Source: Neopestalotiopsis rosae (taxonomy: Eukaryota; Ascomycota; Sordariomycetes; Amphisphaeriales; Sporocadaceae). From it: a DNA stretch of 64,000 nucleotides. This document shows, piece after piece, positions 11,885-22,330 of the stretch. The stretch covers positions 2,294,001 to 2,358,000 of the forward strand of contig JALGAS010000006.1 of NCBI GenBank assembly GCA_023078685.1, given 5' to 3'. Position numbers and translations under genes: made by a program. How positions within the stretch are numbered: position 1 is the first letter of the stretch; each line of letters starts with the position of its first letter. The notes below the pieces were generated by a model. That model was not told the origin of the DNA and made no database searches. It saw nothing but the letters and a program-made list of their open reading frames with translations.

Positions 11885-13303
11885 AGTGTCTGCTGTTGAG
11901 TGGATGGTGGCGAAGTCGTGTAGGGGATGGCTGTGTACTCGTAGCAGCTCAATTGGAGAACTCGATAGAACCTCTGATTCCTCCGGGTCTTTATACGTAT
12001 ACTCAAGCTTGCTCAAGACATGTATATACACGCCGCGATGTCTGAAGTGTCACTCTCGAATAATATTCAGGGTCCACAACGTTTCGGGTGCGAGAACCCC
12101 GCAATAACCCCACGTTCCGGCCGATTCAGGCGCATCGGCTCCTCATTCATAGGGCTCAAATGGCGCCAAAAACGCCCGTCTGGCGGACGAGTGGGCAAAT
12201 ACTTTCAAATCGAGACTAGACAATTACTCGTCCAAGTGGTGAGTTGCATTGAAAAATCGAATACTCCGTCTTGTGCAGGGGCTCGCGGGCTGATCATGCG
12301 ATCATTAGAGTGAAAGAGTCCCTCGTTTGTTACCTAAGCGGAGTTTCTCGTCTTTCAGCTATGGCCGCGTGTCACGGAGACTATACCGGAAGAGTTCAAA
12401 GACGACTCAGTGTCCTGAAGGAACCAGTCACAAATACTATAGGAGACGTGCAGAATGCTGCTACGGGGCGAGCCTTGATCACCAGGGCCCTGGCGTCCGC
12501 TGGATGTCCTCCCACTACCCGAAAACCTACCTACCTTAACTAGGTACGTTTTAGGGTCCACCTGTATGTGACAGGAGTTGCGTGTCGATAGCCCCGAGAT
12601 AGACTGACAAAGTTGATCAGCATATGATTCCCGGAGTATCATCATGTGGAATCATCGTGGGGGCGTATCAAAGTGTTTTCCCTCAAGAAAGCTAAGCCAC
12701 AGTCCATAGTCAAATCATGCTTGCCTGGAATGGAGAGATGCCCCGGCCGGTGCTTTGATGGTCCGAAAGCATGCCACAATTTGGAGAAACGGTATTCATA
12801 CGGGTTTTAACGACACTACAACTCATTCAGACACAGCCCTGGCCTGCAAAGGCCTCATCTGTGGGTATCAGTCTTAGCAAGAAGTTGCCTCTTTCTGCCT
12901 TTATCTACTTCGCGGTTCGCCTTGTGCTCCATCCCAACCACCGGCCTTGCTACTTATTGCACTAAAACCAGCCCACTAGTTAAGCGCTGACTTCTTATTG
13001 ATCGACTATCCTGATGAAGCTATATACTGTGCTTATTGCAGGCAGCAACATGGAAAAACTCATACCTTGCATGCTAGTCCACGATGGCTATGGCAGATGA
13101 GGCTAATTAATTTGCCTTGATGAGAGTTGATCGCAGCTGCGACAGTTCGCCGTATTGCCTTATTCAAAGAGGTGCAATATACTTATTTGGGTATACCGAG
13201 CCTTGTGTAACTACGACATCCTCAGATTCAATAGAGCAAATTAACTTTCATGCGTATACTTTGTACTATATTGACATTCAAAACGAAAATTGTTTGAAGC
13301 AAA
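11885..13303. other. Intergenic region, divergent promoters
   Basis: About 1.4 kb between the FAD oxidase (minus) and the STAND-like/ankyrin gene (plus). Only short unsupported open frames. Nothing further recognised. Confidence 0.45.
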
Positions 13304-16300
13304 ATGGCAGACGCCTTGGCAATTTCAGCAGCGGTCGTGCAGTTTCTGGACGTTGCCGTTAGACTGACCCTACAGTTGAGCAGCCTCTACAAGGAAGTGC
13401 AAAATGTACCAGAAAAGCTACGACGTTTGCAAGTTGACATTGATCAACAAATTACAATTGCAAAGTATGTGCAGTCAACCCACGCTATCTTTTGGCATGA
13501 TTCGCCGCCGACCTCCGCAATCTCAATGCCAATCGACCAATCATTGGCCGACTACATCACTATTATGGAACAGCTTCTTGAAGTTATGAAAATCATAATT
13601 ATGCCAAATGACACTGGGATCATTCGCCGGAGCTGGAGCGCGTTACGAGCTTCGCAAAAGTGTAAAGAAGCGATTACTCTTTGCGATACACTCGAGAAGA
13701 AGAAAAGCAACATAACCATGTGGTTGTCAACAGCCAACATGTAAGTCCTCAAATAATATTCTCGAAATCTTTAAGCTTGCAAATAACTTTTTGTAGTGAA
13801 CTGTCTTCAGAAATCAAAAAGCTTGTAGATGGAGTAGACAAGAAGATTGATCAAGTCCTACACCTGACCCAAAAACAAGGAGAGGCTTTTATAGAGAGAG
13901 ACATGCAGTCATCCAAGATACCTGCTCTGTTGTCTGAGCTTTCAATTAATACGTACTCGACTCTAAGCCAGCTATCTGGCGAAACTTCCTCTTCACAGAG
14001 ACAGCTTCTGGCTTTGACAGCGAATACCGAGGCCCATGCGCGAACGCTCGTGGAGCAGTGGCAAGAATTGTCGCCGACGATAATAGCGCTGCTGTGCTGC
14101 AGTGAGTGTTCATGACTGATATAAAGCCACAGTTTCACGAGTTTCGGAACATTTTGCAACAAAGCTCTCATCTTCAGCAGTCTGTTCGAAAAGTAACCCG
14201 GGGTACCCAGGACTTCAATATCCAGGGAGATCAGCAACATCATGTTTCCGAAGACGCCTATGCGACATCCAAAGTCCGTCGGTACAATGTTTGCACCTGT
14301 CGGGAGACAGTTCAGACTGCAGGCAACGAATCAATATCTTTTTTGCATTTCATCAAAATATTCAGGCAATACCACTACCGAGGCTGCCCAAAGTCAACAT
14401 CGTCGGTGGCTAGCCTGGAGTACTTGGTCAAAATAGTTCCACCGAATTGGCTGCTATCCCACACACTCAGTCTTGGCTTTTTCATACAATTTTGGAATTC
14501 TAAAAGCTCATGGAAGATCCCTCCATTCATCTTTGGAGGCTCCAGGAGAATTAACCGTAGTAGAGCTCCTGCTTTCCGAGCGATACAGCAACTGCGCAAA
14601 ACGTTCTACTTAAATTACACGAAACAACCAACACCTGTCAAAGAATTAGAGCGGACCCTGAAGGACTTATTTCATTCTCACCAAGCGTCTGTATACGATG
14701 AGGACCATCTTGGTAACACACTGTTATTCGTAAGTGACGCAGCTGCAAGATTGCCATTCTAAGGTTATGCTAACATTACCCAGGAAGTCATGGACCTGTA
14801 CGTGTGGAGAGTGAGAGTACCACATCACCCATATGCCCAAGATTTCGTTTCCTTGATTCAGTTCTTATTGGATTCTGGCAGCGACCAAAACATTCGCCGC
14901 CGGGTTAGCCATAAAGAATTTTTCGGCAGCAGCCTAGATCTTGGTGGTGGTACTGTGCTTGATGTCTTCACTATCCCTCTCAGGTGCCAGGAGCCAATTT
15001 TTCGCAACGACTGTCCAACCCGTCCGCTTGTGTTCCAGAAGCTGCTCGATAGTGATGCTTGCTTCTCGCGGCCACTTTCAAAGAGTCGCAAACGGAAGCA
15101 TGGTGACTTCCATTTCAAGAATCTCGAAAAGGTAATGGACAAGGTCGAGGCTTTTGAGGAGCAGTTTGAAGGTATTTGGCTCACCCGTGCTTCACGATCT
15201 TCACTAAAATGCTTTAACTAGTCTGTAACCTGAGCAACCTGATGATCGCTATCATCAGACGGCACAAGTTAAATTTCAACAAGGCTATGGCAAAGGACAA
15301 TATACGCCAGGCGTCAGATGCCAACGGCCTGGCTGCTATCCACTTTGCGGTTTACTGGCCGTGGGCGCTACGGCGGCTCATAGAGGCAGGGGCCGATGTC
15401 AACTGCGAAGATGGCCTTGGACGTCGACCTATACACATAGCCACGGCTTGCGGCCAGGCCGAGGCCGTGCGCCTGCTATTGGATGCAAACTGTGCACTGA
15501 ATCCGCCCAACTGGTCGCTGAGCCTCCTCCATGAGTCCTTGCGACTAGGCCGCGATTTTGACTCTGTGACCAGTTGCATAATCGATGCCCTCATCGACCG
15601 CCATACTCAATTGGCCAAATTGGCGTCATCGGTGTTGCCCGAATATCGTAACTTGGAGCAACTCGGACAGAGTTGTGTTAATGAGATGGATGCACCCAAG
15701 CTTTTTGACGCAATGGCGGGTTCTGAGTATTCTATTGATCCCGCTTTGGCGGCCGACCGTCACGGCCTTGGTGTTTACGATACGGCAGATCTTCATGCCG
15801 ACATCAGGCTAACACCCACTCTTGCCGATCAGCTCTGGGACGGTGGATTTCGTCGTGTAGATGTTTTCTCCCCGGTAAACAATCTGACGCCATTACTGCA
15901 GAGTTGGTATGCAGCAGACTTCGACATGGTCTCTTGGTTTATCGGGAAAGGGGTATCGCCATTTGCGAAGAGCCCGCTGAGTTCACATAGTGGACTTCAT
16001 TTATTCGCAGCGAGAATGGCTTTTCCGGGAGCTCATTTTAATGGTGATCGAAACAACATCCCCAGTCACCAGCGTCTGGTCAAGCAGCTGACATCTGGTA
16101 CAAATATGTGGCATGATTCATGCCGTTGCCTTTGTTCTCCCGGAGGATGCACACCCATCTCCATCGCGGTCAAGCAGTATGGCCATGGCAAACAGAGAAA
16201 TCATGAAACGATGCTAGGTCTCTTAAGATCGTTGCACGAAAGGTTACTATACCATCCCGAGGAGGACGCCGGCCATGTCGAACAACTGTTGCGTATTCTC

Positions 16301-16642
16301 GTGTTCGAGAAACTCAATCTTCGTCATACTTGTTGTCGCATCGGAACATTGGGACACACGGAACCCCGGAGGATGAGATGTGACTTCAAGAGGAGGGACT
16401 ACAGCGGCCTTGAAGAGGAGTATCAACAGTGTCTGGCCGAATCGAGTTCGAAAATGCTGCATTGTGGTTGCGATATTCTTGAAAGGCCCGTCTGCGCTGT
16501 CTACCGCCCGAAGTGCGAAAATACACGTATTGTATACCGTCGGAAATGCAAAAAGACACGCATTGTCTATCGCCCAGTGCGGCAAAAGAGAAACGCTGGC
16601 TCGCGTCAGAAGCTTGAAAAGAGACGCACTGTATACCATTAG
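13304..16642 (+). CDS. STAND-type N-terminal domain protein with ankyrin repeats
   Basis: Likely a member of the fungal STAND/NLR-like group linked to non-self recognition. Model: exons 13304-13740, 13797-14101, 14194-14729, 14784-15171 and 15222-16642, 1028 residues. Residues 1-50 match the fungal STAND N-terminal style (MADALAISAAVVQFLDVAVR, then KLRRLQVDID). Helical, coiled-coil-like sequence follows to ~245. A Cys-containing segment (YNVCTCRE) and a mixed region come next. At least two ankyrin repeats lie at about 588-650 (GLAAIHFAVYWPWALRRLIEAGADVN split over the repeat; RRPIHIATACGQAEAVRLLL). A basic 11-residue repeat tail ends the protein. I see no NACHT or NB-ARC P-loop. The 14102-14193 intron is the weak point: it keeps phase, but its acceptor (AAAAG) is poor, and the sequence it removes is open in the downstream frame. 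A frameshift or pseudogene is the alternative. Confidence 0.65.
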
Positions 16643-16660
16643 AAATGCACAAGGAGTACC
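16499..16660 (+). repeat. 33-bp tandem repeat encoding 11-residue basic units
   Basis: Units start at 16499, 16532, 16565, 16598 and 16631, an exact 33-bp period. They encode VYRPKCENTRI, VYRRKCKKTRI, VYRPVRQKRNA, GSRQKLEKRRT and VYH-stop. Homology continues past the TAG as AAATGCACAAGG, matching the AAATGCAAAAAG of unit two. The stop codon therefore lies inside a fifth, decayed unit. Confidence 0.75.
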
Positions 16661-16769
16661 CAGGAGCTGTTCTGCCTCTCATTTTCTCAAGGTTTGAACT
16701 GATGTCTAAAGTACTTCACATGGTTCATCGAGTAATATATACTTAACAATGCATGTAAATCAACCATTC

Positions 16770-18122
16770 TCAAACTGCATTGACCCTTGCAGCATGCTCA
16801 TATACCAACGGCTGTGCCTCAGCATCGTCCAGGAAGATGGTGAAGCCATCATCGTTGTTACGACCGTAGGAGTAGTTGGAAAAGCCAAACTGCCAATACA
16901 TATCAGGCATCTCATACTCTTCCATGATGCTTTGCCAGCCACCTAGAACCGCGACTCTGGTCTCATTGGCGGCTGCTGTCTTGTTGAGATACTCCAATCG
17001 CTTCTCTGGAGTCAACCACCCATACTCCTCGTGGACGACGGGCTTATTCGCCGTAACTCCGGCCGCGGCATGGTCCTTGATCCACTGATTCGTCCACTCG
17101 ACAGTCTTGGACCACCAGTCGGGGTACGAGTGGAAGACACCAAAGTCGATATTGGGCAGCGAGATCTCGTGATCGAAATTGCCACCGTCGGCTCCGGAGT
17201 ACGCCCAGTCATCCGAGCCTTCAGGCAAGCTAAACTCGCCTTCACCACCCCAGGTCACCAAGTGATAGGGGTCGAGCGACTTGACATAGGTGCTCATTTC
17301 GTCGATCCAGGTTGACAGGGTCTCCGTGGTGCAGTTGCCGCTGGTAGGAATGTTGCGCGTCCCGTCGGCACCGCAGCGTGGCTCATTGACCAGTTCCCAG
17401 GCGAAGATAGTCGGAGAATCGCGATAGCGGGTAATGATGGTCTTGATGTAGCGCTTGTATGCGTCCTTGATCTTGGGGAGAGTGAAGAACTGAATTTCGT
17501 GTTAGTAAGAAGGTCCATTTTGTATACGGCGACCGTCCAAAACTCACATCGTCATGGTATTGTCCTCCAAGATTGAGAGTATAGACATCCATGCCTCCAT
17601 AATCTGCCCAGTTGTTCGTGAAAGTCACAATGAGCTTGATGCCAACCTTGGTGGCAGCCTCGACGACCTTGTCAAAGGCGCTGATGTCGATGGTTGAAGT
17701 ACCATTGGCGAACCATTGAAAGACAACATCAGTGGCACCGGCACCTTCACTACCATATTGAGGCAGTCCGTTGGGGTCATAGGTCGTGTTCTTGTCATTG
17801 AAGCCCCATGTTCTGAAGACACTCAAGCCAGCATCCTTGGCAGCTTGAAGGCCGAGTTGCACATCGGATTCATTCTAAAAAGAACAATTAGTTCCTCATG
17901 GTTTTCCCATCATGACCAGTTCTTGCCACTTACATTATTGAACGGAAAGTAATAGGCATTGCTTCCGGCAAAGTAGAAATCCTCTCCGTCTAGTTGGAAC
18001 TTTGTGCCACTGGTAGTCACAAAGCCCTTCGGAGGAGACGTTCCATTTCCACCAAAGGGCCGGGCCTCAATTTGGTTGGCAAGAAGGCCTAGCAACAAAG
18101 CGCTTGCAAAACTCGATCTCAT
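16770..18122 (-). CDS. Secreted endo-beta-1,4-mannanase, GH5 (subfamily 7 type)
   Basis: Cleaves internal beta-1,4 linkages of mannan and galactomannan outside the cell. Exons 18122-17934, 17874-17548 and 17489-16770 give 411 residues. The first ~21 residues ([20 protein letters not shown]) are a good signal peptide. The catalytic domain follows directly, with no carbohydrate-binding module. The acid/base Glu is in ELVNEPRCG, the nucleophile Glu in VVHEEYGWL, and conserved aromatic motifs ([17 protein letters not shown]) mark the substrate cleft. Several N-glycosylation sequons are present. The start has a good AAAATGA context, and an AT-rich TTATAAT box lies about 80 bp upstream. A GCGGGG CreA-type site is about 136 bp upstream. 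Confidence 0.93.
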
Positions 18123-18620
18123 TTTGGCCGATGAATTGTACAAGTCCCTGGGGCGTCTTTCATGACCGAGAAGTCCATTTTACTGTGCAGCTCTCATGAT
18201 TATAAGAACATCTGAGCCTCAGAGGCGACAAACATCGACTATACCGCATCAATGGGGGCGGGGGATCATGCCCCGAGGTCCCATTTGGGACGAATCTTGA
18301 CCGTTGTAGTACCATTCAGTTGGACCCGGCAGGTCCTCCAATCACATCCATGAGCCCCTCATATGGAGGTTTGAATTCGGTTAGTATACCGAGATCTTCA
18401 TTATTTGACTTCTTAGGTCTGCATTGGCGATACTCGGCGCGCCACGCAGGGAAAACGTTCCCGCTGGGCCGATTGACTCAATGCTCGTGCTTTTGGAGAA
18501 TCCTAGCAGTTCATGTTTGTCCTGATGGAGTGCATGGGCTACGCCGCGAGGAGCAGCTTCCACGTGATTTACACTCGTCGATTGTCCCTCCGACTGATAT
18601 TCAAGAGGCCTTCCGCTATT
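18123..18620. promoter_or_regulatory. Mannanase promoter region with CreA-type site
   Basis: 498 bp between the mannanase start and the 3' end of the deaminase gene. GCGGGG at 18258-18263 matches SYGGRG, and a TTATAAT-like element lies near 18197-18203 on the minus strand. Carbon repression of a mannanase would be normal for this family, but the role of this site is inferred. Confidence 0.35.
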
Positions 18621-19157
18621 CTATGATTCGTTTTCGGATTTCACATGGCCAGCGGTGGCAACCTCCAAGATATCCTTCTCCAGACCTTCGATATGAACGA
18701 AAGCAATGCCAGCCTGTTCGAGCTTGGCCTTGCCCGAGTTGTTGTTGACAAACTTTTCCGGCTCCTTGACGCCGACGTAAACCGTCTTGATTTTACTTCC
18801 AACCGCAAGTACTCTGTCAACACAAGGCAAATTTCCACTCAGGCGAAAGGAGCACGGCTCCATGGTGGTATAAAGAGCCACAGTCTCTGGTAGAACTTCA
18901 GACAGACGGGATGAGTCCAGGCCGTGTTGGGCAGCGAGTTTCTCAAAACAACATTGCTCTGCGTGTGTGTTTCCAGGAAGTTCCAGTGTATATCCCGTCG
19001 AGAGTATCTCGTTTGTGCTCACATCCAAGAGGACAGCGCCGACTCTGTAGTTTGTTGGCTTAGGAGGAGATTGTGTTGCGAGGGATAAAGCAAGCTTCAG
19101 ATACGCTTCGTGATTGCCCGCCTCAACCTCAGGCTTGGGCGGTGTTGTGTCTGCCAT
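18621..19157 (-). CDS. Cytidine-deaminase-fold protein, DRAP deaminase-like
   Basis: A 178-residue single-exon zinc deaminase of the dCMP/riboflavin-deaminase group. It is most like the fungal DRAP deaminase that acts on the pyrimidine intermediate of riboflavin synthesis. The zinc site is visible: HAE in NTHAEQCCFEKL supplies His and catalytic Glu, and the two Cys ligands come from MEPCSFRLSGNLPC. The spacing between the two Cys is wider than in plain PCxxC deaminases, as in this branch. The C-terminal part (VGVKEPEKF, then GKAKLEQAGIAFVHIEG) is also typical. No targeting signal is seen. It is transcribed away from the DnaJ gene across a 430-bp shared promoter. The RIB2-type function is family inference; other nucleoside deaminase roles are possible. 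Confidence 0.8.
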   Translation of the reverse strand: MADTTPPKPEVEAGNHEAYLKLALSLATQSPPKPTNYRVGAVLLDVSTNEILSTGYTLELPGNTHAEQCCFEKLAAQHGLDSSRLSEVLPETVALYTTMEPCSFRLSGNLPCVDRVLAVGSKIKTVYVGVKEPEKFVNNNSGKAKLEQAGIAFVHIEGLEKDILEVATAGHVKSENES

Positions 19158-19587
19158 GGTAAATTAAACGCTGGGAAGAAAGAGCGCAATGAATTGAGAA
19201 GTATAGCGCAGACGATCCAGATCAGCTTTTGAGTTTGTAATGGCTAGATTCAGTGGCCAGGTATTCACTCATTACCTCAAGTGCTAGATACCATGTAGCT
19301 GTGACCTGCCTGTAGGTAACGCGACGGCCCCCACCAAAGCCCACCGACCAGACAGGCTACAGCTACCCCGCGGATCCAGATTTACTTAGCAACCACTCTA
19401 AATGCGCATGACGTTTAGGCGGTTAAACCACTGACGCGCGCGACGCGCTCTCTGCACTGCACTGGTCGCGCCGTACAATCCCATAGTTCCAACAAATTCA
19501 AACCCCTCCCAACCAAGATCGCAAACTTACACGACCATTGCACCGGACAACCAATTCTTAAACCTATCGCAAAGGGAAGCGCACAGC
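19158..19587. promoter_or_regulatory. Bidirectional promoter between deaminase and DnaJ genes
   Basis: 430 bp between two divergent start codons. A GC-rich stretch (GACGCGCGCGACGCGC, 19431-19446) sits in it, which contains overlapping ACGCG MluI-box-like motifs of G1/S type. No other element recognised. Confidence 0.35.
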
Positions 19588-20549
19588 ATGTCTGACTCGG
19601 AATCGGAAGATCTCCCTCAGGGAGGCAACATTGACCCTTATGAGCTTTTGGGAATCGACCGCGAAGCAACTGCCGACCAGATCAAATCAGCATACAGGAA
19701 GCAAGCACTCAGAACCCATCCTGGTACGAACGCCCCCTTCATCCCCGGTGGACATCTGTAGCTAATTTTAGTTCCTCTTCAGACAAAATCTCAGGTTCGG
19801 AAGCAGAGAAAGAGGCCGCCAAAGAGAAATTCCAGCAGGTCGCCCTAGCATACGCTGTCCTGTCCGACGCAGCCCGCCGAAAGCGCTACGATGCCACCGG
19901 CGACACGTCCGAGACCCTGAGCAGCTCCGACTTTTCGTGGGCCGAGTTCTACGCCGAGCAGTTCCGCGAGTCCATCTCCGAAGACGCCATCAAGAAGTTC
20001 GCGGCCCAATACAAGAACTCGGACGAGGAAAAGGATGATGTTCTGGCCGCCTATGAGCAGTTCAAGGGCAACATGGACAAGGTCTACGAAGTCGTCATGC
20101 TGAGCAACGTCCTAGAGGACGACGAGCGGTTCCGCGCCATCATTGACGAGGCTATTGCCGACAAGGAAGTCAAGGCTTTCAAGGCTTACACCAACGAGAG
20201 CAAAAAGTCCAAGGACGCCCGTGTCAGCTCTGCCAAAGCCGAGGCTACGGAAGCAGAGGAGTACGCCAAGGAGCTGGGCGTTCATGACAAGTTGTTCAAC
20301 AAGAAGAAGGGCAAAAAGGAGAAGAAGAATGACCCAGAGGCCGGTCTTGCAGCACTCATCCAGAGCAGACAGAAGTCGAGAGCAGGATTCTTTGATAATC
20401 TGGAGGCCAAATATGGTGGCGGGCCGTCTGGCATGCCTTCCGAGGAAGAGTTCCAGGCAGCATCGAGGAAGCTTGGTAAGAGAAAGTCGACCGCAGATGA
20501 TGAGCCAAAGCCCAGTAAATCTGGCCGTAGCAAAAAGTCCAAAGCATAA
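19588..20549 (+). CDS. DNAJC9-like J-domain co-chaperone
   Basis: J-protein of the DNAJC9 class, which in animals is a histone H3-H4 co-chaperone that recruits Hsp70. Exons 19588-19723 and 19783-20549 give 300 residues. The J domain occupies residues ~15-82: [18 protein letters not shown] joined by the intron to DK (completing the HPD triad), and a final helix with KRYDATGD. The intron splits the codon of the catalytic Asp. A charged helical region with the C9-type motif [10 protein letters not shown] follows. The C-terminal 100 residues are Lys-rich and end in GRSKKSKA, a likely nuclear localisation signal. It converges with the GT31 gene, with 275 bp between stops. Confidence 0.88.
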
Positions 20550-20824
20550 CGGAATTTTTGAAAATGTACTCAGCATGGCGTCTAGGAGTTTATTTGGCAG
20601 GGTCTGGAAAGGTTTTCTATAGGTGCAGCAGAATTGGGTCCTCAGTGTTGCATGAATTTGGTTTACTACGAGTCCAAGTCTCGTTATTTCGGGGTAATCG
20701 AATTGATCAAGTTCCGTCCCAGGGGTATGATGGTTTCTTCAAAGCGATGGCTCGTTCCTTGAGAGCGTGCAAGTACCATTTTGATCATGTTTTGTCTATT
20801 CCTTATTTTGATGTGTCTAATTTG

Positions 20825-22330
20825 TCAAGTTACCACCCAGCCGTTCCCATGGCAATATGTATCCATCTCATTTGCCCATGCTTCTATACGCTCGACTATC
20901 CAGCCAGATGTTATAGGTTCTTCTGTCACAGCTCCGTCTTTCTGTTCTTCTCGGCGCCCTACTTTCACCGTAGAGGAGGTCTTGCAGGCTTGGGTCTGAT
21001 ATCGGAAAGAGAACTGCAAGCAAGTGGGCTTCCCTTCGCATATGCTGCGGCATCCCTCCAACGAGTCCGAAGATTCCTCATCGGAAGACAGATTGTCCCA
21101 ATCATCCAAACGAGGCGTCAACTTGGGCATAACGAGATGGCGGAAGACGTCCGAGTGGCGAAGTAAGGCCGAGCGCTAACTTGTTTAGCCAGGCGGAAGA
21201 AACGGAACAAGTATTTATGAACTTACCTCTGCATTCCACTTATCCTCAAACTCAGTAAGCTCTCGGATCTCAGAAGGAGACACATGGTGCCAGGTCATGG
21301 CATTGTAGCACCACAGAGAAGGGTCTGGTCCCGTGACGGAGTTGTTGTAGTCCATATTGAAGGGACTTTCGCCATGAAATGTTGGCCAAGCTTGAGTAAA
21401 GCCGACTCCAACATCCTTTAAAGCCTTGCCGAGAACACAATCACCTGCCCAATGATGGCTGGTGTAGTCCTCGTATGTAGCGGTTTCGGTTGTGTATCGT
21501 TCGACAACCGATTTCATGGCTGCATTAGATACAACAAAGCTGGAACCGCCATATGCGAACATGACATCTCCGATAATCATCAGCATCCCCACGTAGGGCG
21601 TTGATGGATCATGATGGGATAACCAGAAGAGTAATGAGCGCCAGTTGATGTGCCCGTCGCACTCAGTGAAGATGAACCATTTGGCATCTGGTCGCTGATC
21701 ATAGGCCTTCTTGGCCAGCGGCAGAAACTTCCATTTGTCCAACTTCCAGCCCGGGGTATTTCGACCACTGGCGGTGTTGGCAGCAGATGCCCAAGCAGCT
21801 TGCTCCTCGGCCGAGAATGCTGCACGCCCTTTTTCCTGCAAGCGCCGATAATAATCGAAGTCGGCGTGCTGCTCGATAATTTTGGGACTGACTTCGTCCA
21901 GAGCGTCCCCAACGTGGTAGCCTTGAATGGTTTCCTCCAAATCCGACCATATCCCATACGACTGGCTTGGCAAGCAGCGCAGGGTAGTCTCAAGATGAAC
22001 AGGCAGTTTCTCCAGAGCCTCACTTGCACCGGTCCTCACCACTAGAAAGATGTCTTCCAATCTATACAGTGACTGACACGGTAGTGACTGCGTCGGTGCA
22101 GGTGCAAAGGCAGTATCAGAGGCATGTGCCTCGCCACCGGAGTGAGACGGCGGCAGGTCTCCCTCGGTCACCGCCGTCGGATGTGATAATTTTTGCGCAG
22201 GTACATAGTGTTCACTCGATGTGAAGTAGTGTATTGATAACGCCCAAGTAAGTACAACAGCTACGAGGCATAGTAAGAGGCGCGATCGTGAAGCAAACAA
22301 CTTCTGAAAAGAATCCACGGCGAGAGACAT
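20825..22330 (-). CDS. Golgi type II glycosyltransferase, GT31-like
   Basis: Fringe/DUF604-type glycosyltransferase, probably Golgi-localised and acting on glycans. Exons 22330-21227 and 21175-20825 give 484 residues. A short cytosolic tail precedes one membrane anchor (residues ~15-36, LLLCLVAVVLTWALSIHYF) and a stem. The catalytic domain starts with LYRLEDIFLVVRTGASEALE; its donor/metal motif is TECDGHINW where other members have ECDT/DDD. GGSSFVVSNAAMK and GDCVLGKALKDVGV are further hallmarks. Exon 2 adds a tail with paired Cys (SLEGCRSICEGKPTCLQF and TQACK), like a small apple/PAN-type cysteine motif found at the end of many fungal GT31 proteins. The donor and acceptor sugars are unknown. 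The ATG at 22330 is the first in frame. Confidence 0.83.

Noticed and set aside
12549..12555. TTTAGGG-like telomeric motif (also near 23630 and 61553)
   Set aside because: Single copies of TTTAGGG at scattered places, no tandem array, so not telomeric.
15352..15594. Minus-strand frame opposite the ankyrin exon
   Set aside because: Ser/Arg-rich shadow of the sense coding strand.
16499..16660. CRISPR-like repeat array
   Set aside because: Period 33 bp with no spacers and inside a eukaryotic coding exon; it is a coding minisatellite.
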